A stretch of 64,000 bases of DNA, taken from positions 3,286,001-3,350,000 of the forward strand of contig JAPVLO010000133.1 of assembly GCA_027257055.1 (NCBI GenBank), given 5' to 3'. Numbering within the stretch: position 1 is the stretch's first letter; every line of letters begins with the position of its first letter. The notes beneath the pieces were generated by a model that had not been told where the DNA came from, searched no databases, and saw only the letters and a program-made list of their open reading frames with translations. The DNA comes from Cephalopachus bancanus. Lineage: Eukaryota; Chordata; Mammalia; Primates; Tarsiidae. Position numbers and translations under genes: made by a program. This document shows, one piece after another, positions 10,720 through 22,569 of the stretch.

Positions 10720-11365
10720 ACTGTAGGCTCTTTACAGTGGGGAATGGCCCATCTCCTGGACTTATTTAAGCTCATGGTATGGGAAGTTTGAGGAGTGGCT
10801 GGCTACTATCCTGTGGTCTACCCAGCAGAAGGCAGAGGAAAACCAAGAATGCAGAGGAAATGTTAGGAAATGTGTTATATAGCTAGAGACACCAAGATTT
10901 TCTTCATGCAGAAAATGAATCTTAGTGTGGTGTTAAGTGTACTGCCTCATTATTTTCCAATTCCATAGGACCCTTCAGGGAAATTGAGTGTTTCTGGATA
11001 GAATCATAATTTTGAGCTTCTTGATTTTCCAGTGAGTAACGTGGGTTGCTTGAGAGACAGAATCATATGACTTTGGAGTCAGACAGTTTAATTTGAATGT
11101 CAGCCTCCCAGTCCTCATCAGTAAGGGACAGGACTAACAGCAGCCAAAAGAGAATAATGCTAGCATGTGATAGATAAATAATATCAATTATTAGATTTGC
11201 TATTATTATGTAATGGCCCATAATTTTATAAGTTGTGACTATGTTTGTATTGTTAGTGGTAAAAATGAATGTATTTTATATTAAATAAGCTACATATTTA
11301 TTTTTATTAGAAAATTTAAATCATCATTTCTTAAACTACTTTAAAGGTTGTACTTTAAAATGCTC
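10720..11365. other. Intron with a possible MIR remnant
   Basis: ATGACTTTGGAGTCAGACAG at 11068 resembles the end of a minus-strand MIR. The rest is AT-rich and unrecognised. Confidence 0.35.
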
Positions 11366-11369
11366 TCAA

Positions 11370-11505
11370 GTGGGATTGGCAGCAGTGGGAAACTGCCAGA
11401 GGATGGGGGAACACATCTCAGTAAGGGTGCCTGCATAATGACCATTTGTATACGTAACCCTGAATTGCACCCCACATATTCAAAATATAAGTAAATAAAT
11501 AAAAT
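11370..11505 (+). mobile_element. L1 3' tail, same group as 3400-3600
   Basis: GGATTGGCAGCAGTGGGAAA, then GTGCCTGCATAATGACCATT, then ACCCTGAATTGCACCCCACA and an AAATAAATAAA tail. This is the reverse complement of the UTR at 3400-3600, so the two are copies of one L1 3' UTR type. Confidence 0.75.
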
Positions 11506-11529
11506 GCACTGAAAACCTTACCTCCTGAA

Positions 11530-11830
11530 ACTGAAACATTTCTTCATTTAGGTAACAAATATGTATTCGGTACCCACTTTGGGTTTCCAGAGAATATAAC
11601 AGTGAATAAGGTAGACGTGGTCCATGCCCTCCTGTACCCTGTGATGGCTGTCATTAATAAATCAGTGTTACTGCCAGTTCTCAGGGATCTATCTGGTCTC
11701 AACAACTTCATGATTATCTGAGATAAACTGATATTTGAGCTTATCAAGTTGAATACATGGAACATGTACAGCTTTTTATGTCAGTCATACTTCACTAAAG
11801 TGATTTTAAGAAATTAGCTCGTTTTTTTCT
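11530..11830. repeat. Old LINE/SINE remnants
   Basis: 11575-11650 (GTACCCACTTTGGGTTTCCA, GACGTGGTCCATGCCCTCC) resembles an ancient MIR/L2-type element. 11750-11830 resembles an L1 terminal UTR. Both are weak. Confidence 0.35.
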
Positions 11831-12589
11831 GGCCAAAATATGATGTGGTGACACTTTGGATTGGAGGAAAGGGAAACTTTGACTTCACAATATTTAATGC
11901 AGCTGTATCAAATTTTAAAACTTTCTGTTTTATTGTGAAGTCATGCATGGAACAGACATTTTTGAATTTTTCCCTGACCTTCGCTCCATCTCTGAATTAC
12001 TGTATGGTTCAGGGATGGATGGAGGATTGCGGGTAGATATTACTCAGTAGTAAAAAGGTGAAGGTTTATCAGTGGTGTTGGTCTTCTTAGGCTGTGTCAA
12101 AATCCCTTCATATGGAATCTTAGATTGGATCCTGGAACAGAAAAAGGACATTTAGTGGGTAGACTGGCAACATCCAAATAAAGTTCATAGGTCAGTAAAT
12201 AGGATTGGATTCACGTAAATTCCTTTGTTTAAACAAACATACCGTGTTATGAAGATGTGAATATTAGGGGATGCTGAGAAAAGCATGTGTGAGAACTTAG
12301 CTCCCAAGGACCGCAACAAGACAATGGAGCAAAGATTCCACTCATTTTTTTTTTCTCACCTCTCCACCAAAGGCTTCTCCCAGCTGTGTTCAGTTTGTGT
12401 ATGCCTTGATAAAGTTTTTAACATTAGACTAAGAAAGATAGAATTAGGATAGTAAGTCTGCTATAAAATTGTAATGTGCAATCCTCTCATTTAGGTCCTT
12501 TGGAGATAGAGAATAAATGTTGTAGGATTTTTCTATTTGCCTAAAATGTTCAAAAGTATTCATACACAAGGGGAACCCCAAAGAAGTGG

Positions 12590-13104
12590 AATTATTTTCT
12601 GAAGGGTGGGACCCTTGTATTACAGGCTTCCTGCTACATAAGTGTTGTTGAAACCCATCAACATCAGTGTACCAGCTAGCGTGTTGTGAGAGGGCTGCAT
12701 TCAGCTTCAGTGAATATTTTTTGGAGATGCTTTGATAGGCAATTTTCATGAGCAACCTGCCCATACCACGCTGAGTATTCAGCAGTTTTTGACCAAAAAC
12801 TGCATGGCCTCCCTATTCACCCGATCTTGCCCCAAGCAACTTTTTTAGTTTCCCCAATGAAAAAAGTCCTCAAAGAGAAACGTTTTGTTGATGTGAAAGA
12901 GGTGAAACAAAAAATGACAGAAGTACTAAAAGGCATCAAAATTGATGAGTTCCGAAACTGTTTTGAGCAGCGGGAAAAGCATCCCAGTAGGTGTATTGCA
13001 TCCAACAGAGAGTCACCTTTGAAGGTGACTGAAGTTTAAACATATAAGAATAAATACACAGTTTTTAATAAATAAATTTTGGATTTTGGGGGGCCCTCTG
13101 CATA
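12590..13104 (+). pseudogene. Mariner transposase remnant (copy A)
   Basis: Mariner/Tc1 DNA transposon 3' part. 12808-12837 encodes PPYSPDLAPS, carrying the third catalytic Asp of the DD34D motif (GAT at 12823). A one-base frameshift follows, then 12840-13030 encodes a C-terminal domain containing VLKGIKIDEFRNCFEQ and RCIASN. The 3' end (TTTTGGGGGGCCC) matches the ends of copies B and C. The 5' half is missing or unrecognisable, so it is not functional. Confidence 0.85.
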
Positions 13105-13198
13105 TGAAAGAGAAAAGGCCTGCTCTTGGTCTCATCTCGTCTGCGTATTTAACTACTTAAACATGTGAATGACTGGAGATTCTCCTTGACTTCCATAG

Positions 13199-13333
<135 letters not shown>

Positions 13334-13439
13334 TGATGTTAGCTGCAATGAACCAAGAATGCATGAGGCTTCTATAACACAGAAATAACGTTTGAGCTAG
13401 AACAGTATGATGGTCTTGTAATTTGCTTGCCACACCTCT

Positions 13440-13579
13440 GCCTTCTAGTCCTATGGTTTAATCAGACCACATAATAGCTAGTCCCTGTAGATGCCCTCTA
13501 ATATCCTACTTCTCTCACTCACCAGGGGACATCTCTGCCTGGAGTCCTTTCTCCTCCATCTCAGTCCTTACGGATTGCA
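13440..13579 (+). repeat. L2-like fragment (resumes 13890-14050)
   Basis: CCTACTTCTCTCACTCACCA ... CTGCCTGGAGTCC before the Alu, and CTCTGAGTTCCTTCAGGATA after it, keep L2 3' order on the + strand. The Alu split the element. Confidence 0.45.
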
Positions 13580-13887
13580 CTCTTTTTTTTTTCTTTTGAG
13601 TTGGGGTCGTGCTCTGTTGCCCGGGCTGGAGTGCAGCAGCATGATCACAGCCCACTACAGCCTCGACCTCCTGGGATCAGGTAATCCTTCCACCTCGGTC
13701 TCCTAAGTAGCTGGGATTATAGGTGTGTGCCACCACACCCGGCTAATTTTTTTTATTTTTATTTTTTTGTAGAGATGTGATCTTGCTATGTTGCCCAGGA
13801 TGGTCTCAAACTCCTGGGTACAAGCATTCCTCCTACCTTAGCCACCCATAGTGCTGGGATTATAGGTGTGAGCCACTGTGCCCAGCC
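13580..13887 (-). mobile_element. Alu (AluJ-like), minus strand
   Basis: Full dimer from its T-rich tail to ACTGTGCCCAGCC. Inserted in the L2 fragment. Confidence 0.88.
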
Positions 13888-14192
13888 TGGATTCCACCAA
13901 ATGTCATGTCCCTTAATAACTCATTCAGCACTGTGCCTGTTTGTCTCATGGCACACTTTCCTCATTAGGTTGTCATCATTCAATGCTCTTGTTTCTGTCT
14001 GTCTGAATAGCCTCTGAGTTCCTTCAGGATAGCACTGTGTCTATCAGCAGTGCTACTGATCCCAACTGAAGATGAGATGTTGAACACCAGAGGTTGCATG
14101 GAATGTACAAATTAATAAGACCAGGTTCCCTGTCCTCAGAAAGCTCAAAGTTTAGGAAGGAAGTTGCAGATGGTAAAGTCTGGCTACACAAA

Positions 14193-14725
14193 GGCGACCC
14201 CCAAAAACCCGGAATTTATTTACTAAAAATTGTGTATCTTACATGTTTAAACTTCAGGCACCTCAAAGTACTCTGCGTTTGATGCAATACACCTACTTTT
14301 GCCACTGCTCAAAACAGTTTCTGAACTCATCAGTTCTGATGCCTTTTAGTTCTTCTGCCGCTTTTTGTTTCACCTCTCCCACACTGAAAAAATGTTTCCC
14401 TTTGAGGACGATTTTCATCTGGGGAAACAGAAAAAAGTTGAGAGCATGAGGTATATGGGGAGGGTAGGGCACAGGCGTCCTGTCATTTGTTTTTGGTCAA
14501 AAACTGCTGAACACTCAGAGCAGTGTGGGCAGGTGCATTCGTAAATCACCCATCAGGAATTAAGCAAACATGTTGAAAGAATCTCAAAGAAGAAAAAATT
14601 TCACTGAAGGTAGAATGCAGCCTCTCACGACAATGCTACAATGATGCTGATGGGTTCCTAGAACACTTACTTAGTAGGGAAGCCTGTCCTACAAGAGGCC
14701 TGCCCTTCAAAAGATAATTCCAGGT
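14193..14725 (-). mobile_element. Mariner copy B, minus strand
   Basis: Starts with the inverted end GACCCCCAAAAACCCGGAAT. The minus strand follows copy A throughout (CAAAACAGTTTCTGAACTCA, TTGGTCAAAAACTGCTGAAC). The transposase is more broken than in copy A. The extent beyond 14700 is estimated. Confidence 0.75.
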
Positions 14726-15111
14726 TGTAGGGGATGTCCCTTTGTACTTTCTATACCCTTAGGGCAGAACAGGAAGTGCTAAATGAAAACCAATGAGGGT
14801 TCGATGAGGGAAAAAATCTTATCAGTTGAGGGGTCACAAAAGTAGATTGTTAATGATTAGCCCTGGGTTTTGGAGGATAGAGAAGGTCCCAGGTGTTGGG
14901 AGCAGCAGGAGACCAGGTGGCGTATTGGGGCATCAGGGAGGCATTTAGAATGGCTGACATGCAGGGTGTTAATGGGGCATAATGGAAACACGGGTGCAGA
15001 GGTGAGTTAGAATCATATTTTAAAGGATCTTGAAAGCTACCAGTAGTCATGCTTTCTATGGCAGGAGCTTGGCATTCAAAACATTAACAGCATCACCATC
15101 TTTTCTTCCAG

Positions 15112-15210
15112 ACCACTCTGCTTCATTTTTGGGAGAAAACCTCTCACACAATGGCAGCCATCCATGAAAGTTTCAAAGGTTATCAGCCGTATGAATTCAC
15201 TACTTTAAAG
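15112..15210 (+). CDS. ICA1: ICA1 exon, end of BAR domain (33 codons)
   Basis: The exon encodes TTLLHFWEKTSHTMAAIHES and ends in YEFTTLK. The acceptor is TTTTCTTCCAG and the donor AAAG|GTATGA. It is 99 bp, phase 0 at both ends. It is identical to the human residues as I recall them and closes the BAR helical bundle; the FKGYQPYEFTTLK end leaves the helix and begins the linker. A pyrimidine tract directly precedes the acceptor. Confidence 0.95.
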
Positions 15211-15297
15211 GTATGAACGCTAGAGGGGCTACTAGGAAATCTGATGAAAAGTACAGTTTTGTTTATATCACAAGGAACGTCCAAGGAAAGCATCATT

Positions 15298-15672
15298 ACA
15301 GTAAGTTCCCCACATATGAACGGGTTCCATTCTGAGAGTGTGTTCCTAAGTCCAATGTGTTTGTAAGTCCAACAAAGTCAACCTGGGTCCCCAACTGCAC
15401 ATGTTAGTCTGTACCAACTGCTGCTTCATTGCTACTTTTATGAATGCTTCCAGACATTCTAGGCTTGAAATGAAGATACTGTACTACTGTACTCTATACG
15501 GTAACACACAGTAAAGTGCACAAAAGCACACCCACTTTTAGAGGATGCACACACGTGACAATGTACGCCAGACATGTGAACTAACTTAAGTAATTGGACA
15601 TGTGAACGCATGTTTGCATCTTTGAAAGTTCACAATTTGAAGGTTCTTATTATGTAAGGGACCTACTGTATT
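15298..15672. mobile_element. MITE with inverted ends (Tc1/mariner type)
   Basis: Starts TACAGTAAGTTCCCCACATA and ends ATTATGTAAGGGACCTACTG followed by TA: terminal inverted repeats of about 25 bp flanked by TA. The internal sequence (GTAAGTCCAACAAAGT, GGATGCACACACGTGACAAT) matches a known old mammalian family whose name I am not sure of. It is about 375 bp with no coding frame. Confidence 0.7.
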
Positions 15673-15679
15673 CCAAGAC

Positions 15680-18600
15680 CCAGAATGCCACAGAAAGAAC
15701 AATGTCCCCAGTGGGGTATTTTTTTACTGTATTCATTTTTAATACAATGATAATTCACCATAATCCCAAAACACAGATTGTACCTTGGGATACATGTTCC
15801 TGGAGATGAACTGTGGTGAACTTGAGCCTAATGATTAGCCCTGCTCCTTTAAAATTCTTGTTTGACATTGCTAAAGAGGACATTGCACAAGTCCTGTATA
15901 CTTTTTACTTGGCTACTTTTGAATTAAATTCAAATATGCTCACTTGAGAAAGGTATCTTCCTCTCCTCCTTCTGAAAAAAAGAATCATTTTATTCTAACA
16001 GTACCATCAAATAGAGAATTGGATTTTTCCATAAGACTACAGTAATATTTCCTAATTGAACAAGCAATATGAAACTCAGTGATTTTTCAACTAAGAAGGA
16101 ACAAATGGATAGTGTCTGATTCTCAATCTTGAAACTGAATATGGAATTATTTCTCTCTGTAATAAGTATAGGGGATGAAGCGTAATGAGATGAGGAAGTG
16201 ATTTTAAGAATAGTGAGAGAACAGTGGGTGCTTTGTTGCCAGGTCATATCTTTTAAAGAGACCAAAAAAAAAAAACAAAAAAAAAACAGTCATGAGCTTG
16301 TTAAAGTTCACTTTGAAATTGCCTTGCTTCTCAGTATTCCAGCAATTTGTAAGTGCTCATCACCTTGCTTGACAAGACATCAAACCACTAAAATTCCTTT
16401 TTTTGGCCTTAAAATATTTCTGTGATTTTTGAGATGTTTATAATGTCACTGGAACTATAAAAGTACTAAGACAGAAATGCTCTAAGACCCTGACCCTTAA
16501 AATGAAGGTTCCAGGAGGAACCCGAGGGAGCCCACCCACCTCGTGATGCACTGACCTGGCTCCTGATAGGACACTTGGCCATGGAGTTTGTCTCTCATAA
16601 TCCCCTTCCAGCTGGGCACTCGCCCATTCACTGGCACTTGCTGGCGTGCTGCATGGTGCACACATTCAGAATGTGCACTGTTGTGCCCTGTCAACTATAA
16701 GCGCTTGAGAGTAGGGACTTTTTATTTCTTCTATATCCTCCCTTGTCCCACCAAATGTTTGGCACACAGTGGGCCCCAGCCTTCACGCTAGCCATGCTAC
16801 CATTGTTGGTAGGGCCTGCATTTCTTCTCTGATTTACTGCTTGTGTTCAGTACCTCAGGAAGTAGCCAACCTGACCAGAGCAGCTTGGCTGAAATGGTAA
16901 GTCACACTATTTATGATTCTTACATGGGCCCCAGCAAAATCTCATAGCTTGCTCTTTGACAAGACAGAGGCTTCCAGGTTTTAGGACACGAATGTGCATC
17001 AGGTTTTATACAATTAATATACAATTTCAAAGGCGATCTATCTTTTGCAAGACAAATCATAAGTCAGCCTGGTGGAAGGCGAAATGACACCTACCCCATG
17101 TACAATTCAGAAGAACTTCAGGTGTGAGTTAATTGCACACAAAGTGCAGTGTGAATTCATGGAATTGAAGTTGTGCCGCAGGCGTGGAATAACCCATATG
17201 TGTATCCTTGGCCTCCTGTGCTGAGGAAAATATGGCTCCTTAATTTTTGCCATGATATTTATCCTGCAGAGAGGATCAAGCTGGTTATGTTAGAGGACTT
17301 TTGGGCAGAGAATTTACTGAAAGTTTGACAGCAGTGGTCCAGGACATGATTACAAACATTTTGGGCAGATAATTCTCCATTAGCTTGTACATCCTAGGAC
17401 CCTTCCCTGGGTTGTGGTTTCAGTAATGGTTCATGGTTTAATTGTAATATGACCTTAGTGAGAGCAATGCATTGTTTAGAGTATGATGATGTTATATTAA
17501 GAAGAAGTGTCCAGAAACCAACCAAATAAACTGTACTTTATTACTTCCCTAGAGTGCTATTCATCTTGGCTTTCACTGGTTGTGTATTATATTAGAATCT
17601 CACACTGGTAGCTAATTATTTTCTATATGTGGACTCAAATCTGATATAATAGAATCCTGTTATTACAGAGCTTGTTGTTGCATAGAAGTAGCACATTACA
17701 CATCATGTTGTATACCACAGCACATGAAGGCAGAACCCATTAATGCCTTATGTATCCCGGGCAAAGATGAGGATATTGTTTGACTCCTCACCCTCTTACA
17801 CCAATATTTTTTTAAATAAATGCCCTGTGTTTATGAGATTTTTATTTGATCAAGTCATCTTTTAATATAATTTTCTTCTGAATGGCACTATATATTGGTG
17901 ATGGTATTTTGAAATTTAAATAAATATTTTCACGATTAATTTGTTCTCTGGGTTTACCTAAGCAAATAGTCCCTTAAATGCCTTTTGGGATGCTGACTGG
18001 AAAGAAAACATTGTCTTTGGAGAGGGTTGCCAAGCTCTGTTAATGAAAAGCAAGCCATTTGTTTTCTTTGCTTTGGGGTGTGTTCTGAGTGTGTTGGTTA
18101 TTGTGCCATGGCAGCTGCGTTTCCTGACTGTTAGTTTTATGCTTGGTGAAGGATGATGATGAATGTGTTGAATACTTGGTGCATCCTGCTTGGGGCGGGG
18201 GGTGTCTTCTCCAGAACTCCAGTGGTCCAACTTGTGCCCCAAAAGTTCAAGGTTCTACTTCTCATGAACCTTATGCTAAGAAATAAGTCACAGTTCTTCT
18301 ACAAAATAATTGTGTTATTAATGTGGCTTGAGTCTCCCCCTCTTGAAAAACATCCCAGTGACTGTTGTGACGTTTTGTAAATATTTTGTGGTCATATTTG
18401 ATGTGACAACAGCTATGGTGTTTTTACCTAGGCCTAACAGGATTCTAGTAATTCTACTTTGACTGATATATTCCCTCATCATTTCAATTTTTTAATAATA
18501 AATACATTTTTGTAGCATTTCAACTTTATGGAAAATTTAGCCTTAAAATTTAATGTTGCCAAAAAAATGTTTAATCTGATCATTGTTAATAGCTCAAATC

Positions 18601-18930
18601 TTAAACTGGGGAAACTGTCTTCTAAGTGGTTTCCAATGAAAGAAGCAATTCCCAGATCTTGAATTTTCAAACAACAACATTTATTGACTCATTAAAATCT
18701 GACTAGACATCTGTATTTTATGTGAGTTGTCATGAATATGTTGCTTTTTATGTTGATTCCAAATCCTCTGGGCACATCTTTCACATGGTAGAAATTCTCA
18801 AGTCATAGGGCTAGGGAAGAATGTTACTAGCCAGGTTTTGAAGGCACAGTCACTTTTTTGGAGAAAGTAACTTAGAGTAAGAGTTTAGAGCATTTTTAAA
18901 AATACTAAATAAAATTTAGTCTAGTTCGGA
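15680..18930. other. Repeat-poor intron segment
   Basis: About 3.2 kb without a repeat I can name, apart from an A-rich run at 16263. No splice-flanked conserved frame seen. It is a candidate for intronic regulatory DNA, with no direct evidence. Confidence 0.35.
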
Positions 18931-19640
18931 AAACAGAACCTCATCTTAAATAGCCAGCCCTCAGTTGTGAACAGGTTCCCTTCATTCCTCCAGCCAGGAT
19001 GTCAGTTCCTTGCACATTTCTCTGCAGATTCAGAACAGACAATCTTAGGATAGTGGGCCAGGGCCATGGGTAAGATGCAAAGAATTGCACAGAAATTAGA
19101 TTAGGAAAATTAGTAGAAAGTAAATGGGGGGGGTGAATCAACTTCTCAGGGAAGAAAAGGGGGCCAGGCGTCTGAAGAAAATGTGGCAGCAAGTGTTTAA
19201 GACTGAATGCTTTTAAAACTTCTTTTGGGGGTGAGCAGGGCTGACATTCACAGGAGCTGTTGTCATGGTAATAGACAGCAGGTGGATGAGTGAGTCAGTT
19301 ACGTAGATAAGGACAGGTAAGCACAGGAGCTGTTGCCATGATGATGGGGTGGTGGTCTGTGTCCCATCAGTCACAGTAGATAAGGTCAGCTTGGCCCTTT
19401 ATGGCAGGAAGAGACAAGTACTTTGGATAAAAGTATTTAGTTAGCACAAAGCATGCTTGTGGGGTTATAAGACAATTATCAGTAACTGCCTCTGGGGACT
19501 GGTTCTGTCCCCTGTTAAGGATTAGAGAGCAAGTTAAAATAAAGTGCCAAAGAAGCATGATAAAGCTTAAAATGGCTGCTCTTTGGCTAAAGTTACTCCA
19601 TGTTGGCATTTCACCCTCTTGCGCATTAATAACAGCAACA
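18930..19640. repeat. Possible LTR-like sequence
   Basis: Two related blocks, ACAGGAGCTGTTGTCATGGT (about 19250) and ACAGGAGCTGTTGCCATGAT (about 19324), lie in an LTR-like setting. The family is not recognised. Confidence 0.25.
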
Positions 19641-20039
19641 GCAACAACAATGAAAATCACCAAAATAAAGTGGCCTTTCCCTGGAAAAGCTGAGATTCTT
19701 TTTGTGCCAGTGATCCTTTCCTGCCTGGAGTTGGTGTCTTTATAGAGAAGTGGGTGCTGGGGCCTTTGCAGCAGTGGTCACACTCATGGGGGCTGGTCGA
19801 AGGGAGGGCTTGTCTCCCGCATTTGTGTTTTTAAAGAAATCAGTGTGCCCATCTTTCATGAAACTGGCTGGTAGCAACATATTCCTGTGACATGCCCATT
19901 CCACTATATTTGAAAGGAAGGCCAGGTTTTTGACTTTGCTCTTCATGTTCTCTGGTTGCACAATGAAACAAAGTTTGTACAAGCACAAGCTGTGGAGCCA
20001 GCCAGACATGACTTTAAATCTAGCTCTGCCACTTTCCAG

Positions 20040-20470
20040 CCACATGATGGTGATGGTGAGAGTGGTGATGTCATGGTGATGACATTGTTGGTGCCCGTGG
20101 GATTGGTGATAGAGAAGCTGATGGTAATGATGTTGCTGGAGCAGGTGGTGATGATGATGGTGGTGGCGGAGATGGTGATGATGGCAACACTGGTGGTGGA
20201 GAAGGTGCTGATGATGGCGGTGCTGGTGGGGAGGATGGCACAATGGATGTGGTGGCAGTGGAGTGGAGGAGGAGGAGGAGGCGATGGCGGCAGGGGTGGT
20301 GATAGTGGTACGGGAGAGGAGATGGTGATGGTGATGGTAGTGCTAGTGGTGAAGGAGTTAGTGGTGCTGGTGGTGGTAGAGGTGATGGTGACAGCAGCAC
20401 TGATGGTGAGGGTGGCACAGTGGGTGTGGTGGTGGTTGAGATGGTGGCAGGGGTGGTGAGGACAGCAGTC
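20040..20470 (+). repeat. Degenerate GTG/GAT trinucleotide array, 430 bp
   Basis: Runs of GGTGATGGT, GGTGGTG and GGAGGAGG with a period of three. The period leaves several frames open on both strands for 130-190 codons (His/Thr/Ser/Pro-rich on one strand, Val/Met/Gly-rich on the other). These are products of the repeat, not genes. Confidence 0.9.
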
Positions 20471-20479
20471 ATGGGGAAG

Positions 20480-20992
20480 GCACCATAGTACTAGTGTTGG
20501 GGGTGGACTCAATGAGAATTCTGCAGTGGATCCAGGAAACAGCCATCTAGAGCATCGACACGGGAGGGTGTGTTGAGGTTGCTAGGTTCTGTGGCCCAGC
20601 CTGATTACTTTCGTTCTCTCCATTTTCCTCCTATGTTGTTAGTTTTGTGTGAGTTTCACAGGCAAGGCTATGGATGGTAGAGGAGAGGAGGTCTGGCCAG
20701 ACCTGCCCCAGAGTAGCCCAAGGCTACCCTCACCTAAGTTCCATGGACACAGTGGCAGTTCCGTCCCCACATCCATCCTCTTCCCACACCTATTCCTCAG
20801 CCCTGCAGACCTGTGTCTGGGCTCACGGAATTTCTCCAAGGGAGCTTGGTAGACCACAAGCAGAGAAGGCAGGAGGGCTTTCCATCCCAGCAGCAGGGCT
20901 CATTCTGAAAAATGCAGCTTGGCTTTACAACTGGCTCTTGATCCATGCCAAGATTTTAACTGCAAGGAAACCTGAATTTGAAATCCTAACTC
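20480..20992. other. Intron, no recognisable element
   Basis: Apparently unique, moderately GC-rich DNA between the trinucleotide array and a derived Alu. Confidence 0.4.
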
Positions 20993-21293
20993 GGCCGGGC
21001 TCAGTGGCTCAGCCTGTAATCCCACGCTTTGGGAGGCCGAGGTGAGTGAATTGCCTGAGCCTGCGGGTTCGAGACCCGCCTGGGCAACTTGGTGAGACCT
21101 CATCTCTACAATAAATAAAAAATGAGCTGGGCGTGGTGGCACACGCCTGAATTTCCAGCTACTTGGAAGGCTGAGGCGGATGGATCTCCGGAGCCCAGCA
21201 TGTTGAGGCTGCGGTGGCTGGGAGCGGTCACAGCACTCCAGTCTGGGCGACAGAGTGAGACTCTGACTCAAAAAAAAAAAAAGAAAAGAAAAG
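20993..21293 (+). mobile_element. Derived Alu with perfect tRNA-like T-arm (copy 2)
   Basis: Dimer with target-site duplication AAATCCTAACTC (20981) / AAAACCTAACTC (21294). A box TGGCTCAGC. B-box region GCGGGTTCGAGACCCGC: five Watson-Crick pairs closing a seven-base TTCGAGA loop. Right arm has the group's GGAGCCCAGCATGTTGAGG form. Confidence 0.95.
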
Positions 21294-21299
21294 AAAACC

Positions 21300-22000
21300 T
21301 AACTCTGAGTGTGTTTAAAAATACTGCTGAGACAGCCGTGCCCACGTGCCTGCCCTCTCTCTTGGGGTGGAGCCTCAGCACTGTCATAGGGAACGTCTGT
21401 CTGGAGACCAGAATGCTTTTAGCTTTCAACATTCAAAAAACATCCTTTCCCACATTCTGTTTTTCTCAAGTTCATATGCCTCGCAGCCTCCTCCACCCAC
21501 CTCCACATCTCTCAGTTAATCACTTGAACATTTACCGACAGGCCACATGGCTCTGTAGTTACTTGCTTTGAAAATAAAGCCATAATCGTTTTTATGAAAA
21601 TTGGGTAAATATCCCTGCAGTGCTATTTCAGCTACCAGTCCCAACAAGGCAATTACGCATGGCGTGCATCCAGGGTATCCTTGTTGACTTGCAAGTTTTC
21701 TCTGTGTTATTACTTTCCACAGCTTTTTCCCAGGCCCCTCTAGGCCAGATCACTGGAAACAGCAAATTGGGATGCGTCCAGGTCACCGAGAGGGGAGGCG
21801 AGGAGGGACCAACCAAGGCCACCACTGAAAGCTGAGGGGGACGAGCCAGAGGGCAGCTTGTCATTTGTTCATCCACGCCATATGGCAGCTGGCATAGCCC
21901 TTCCAGGCAGCTGGTCACTCAAATTTCTCCACGACAGCCTGGTGCTCCTCCATCCCCCACGACTTGTTCTCTGCCACATTGAGGGGAAAGGAAAAAATGC
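21300..22000. other. Intron, no recognisable element
   Basis: Apparently unique DNA. Confidence 0.35.
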
Positions 22001-22009
22001 TACTATCGT

Positions 22010-22270
22010 GTGGGTAGTTACTCTGTGCCAGACACATTGCCAAGGGTGAGGTGAAATCATATCTAGAGAATTGGTCTTACAGTGTAACTATCATGTGCCA
22101 AGTTGGGATTCATAATTAGTAATAGTACTAGGTTCAGCACTGACCAGAGAAGAGAGTGTATTTTAGTGAACTCTCAAAATAACCTTGGGACATGAGGTAT
22201 GCTCGTTCTTGTTCCCATGTTTCAATGAGGACACTTTGCTTGAGGCCACGTGCTCAGAATGGGGTAGCTC
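22010..22270 (+). repeat. MIR fragments
   Basis: Two pieces in order: GTTACTCTGTGCCAGACACA (about 22017) and AACTCTCAAAATAACCTTGG with GAGGACACTTTGCTTGAGG (22170-22245). Confidence 0.5.
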
Positions 22271-22569
22271 TGGGAACCTAGTGCCCACCTCCTTCACCAC
22301 CACCCTGCCAGCGCTCCTTCCCTGGGGCACTTCTGGCCACTTTTACATAATACAGCCATAAACTTTTGGTGAAAGTAGCACTTTGAAGTGTTTGCTTGCA
22401 GATGAGCATAATTTGTGTGAGTTTTTCGGCTACCTGGGATGTGTGGCTCTTCTTTCAGAATTTGGAATCTTTGGCATAAAGTCCTCTCAATCTCCCTGGC
22501 ATTTCGTATTGAAGGGGAAGGTCAGTACATGTTCTTGGCTTTAGTATTTAATATCATGTCTTCACTAGA

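Noticed and set aside
12827..13039. 70-codon mariner frame as a living gene
   Set aside because: It covers only the C-terminal part, is frameshifted from the catalytic motif, and the first two catalytic Asp regions are missing.
19943..20512. Minus-strand frames of 133-189 codons and a plus-strand frame of 167
   Set aside because: All three come from the period-three array. Overlapping open frames on both strands are expected from such a repeat.
20993..21293. Possible real tRNA gene because of the T-arm
   Set aside because: Only the T-arm and A box resemble tRNA. There is no acceptor stem, anticodon arm or fitting distance, and the rest is clearly Alu.
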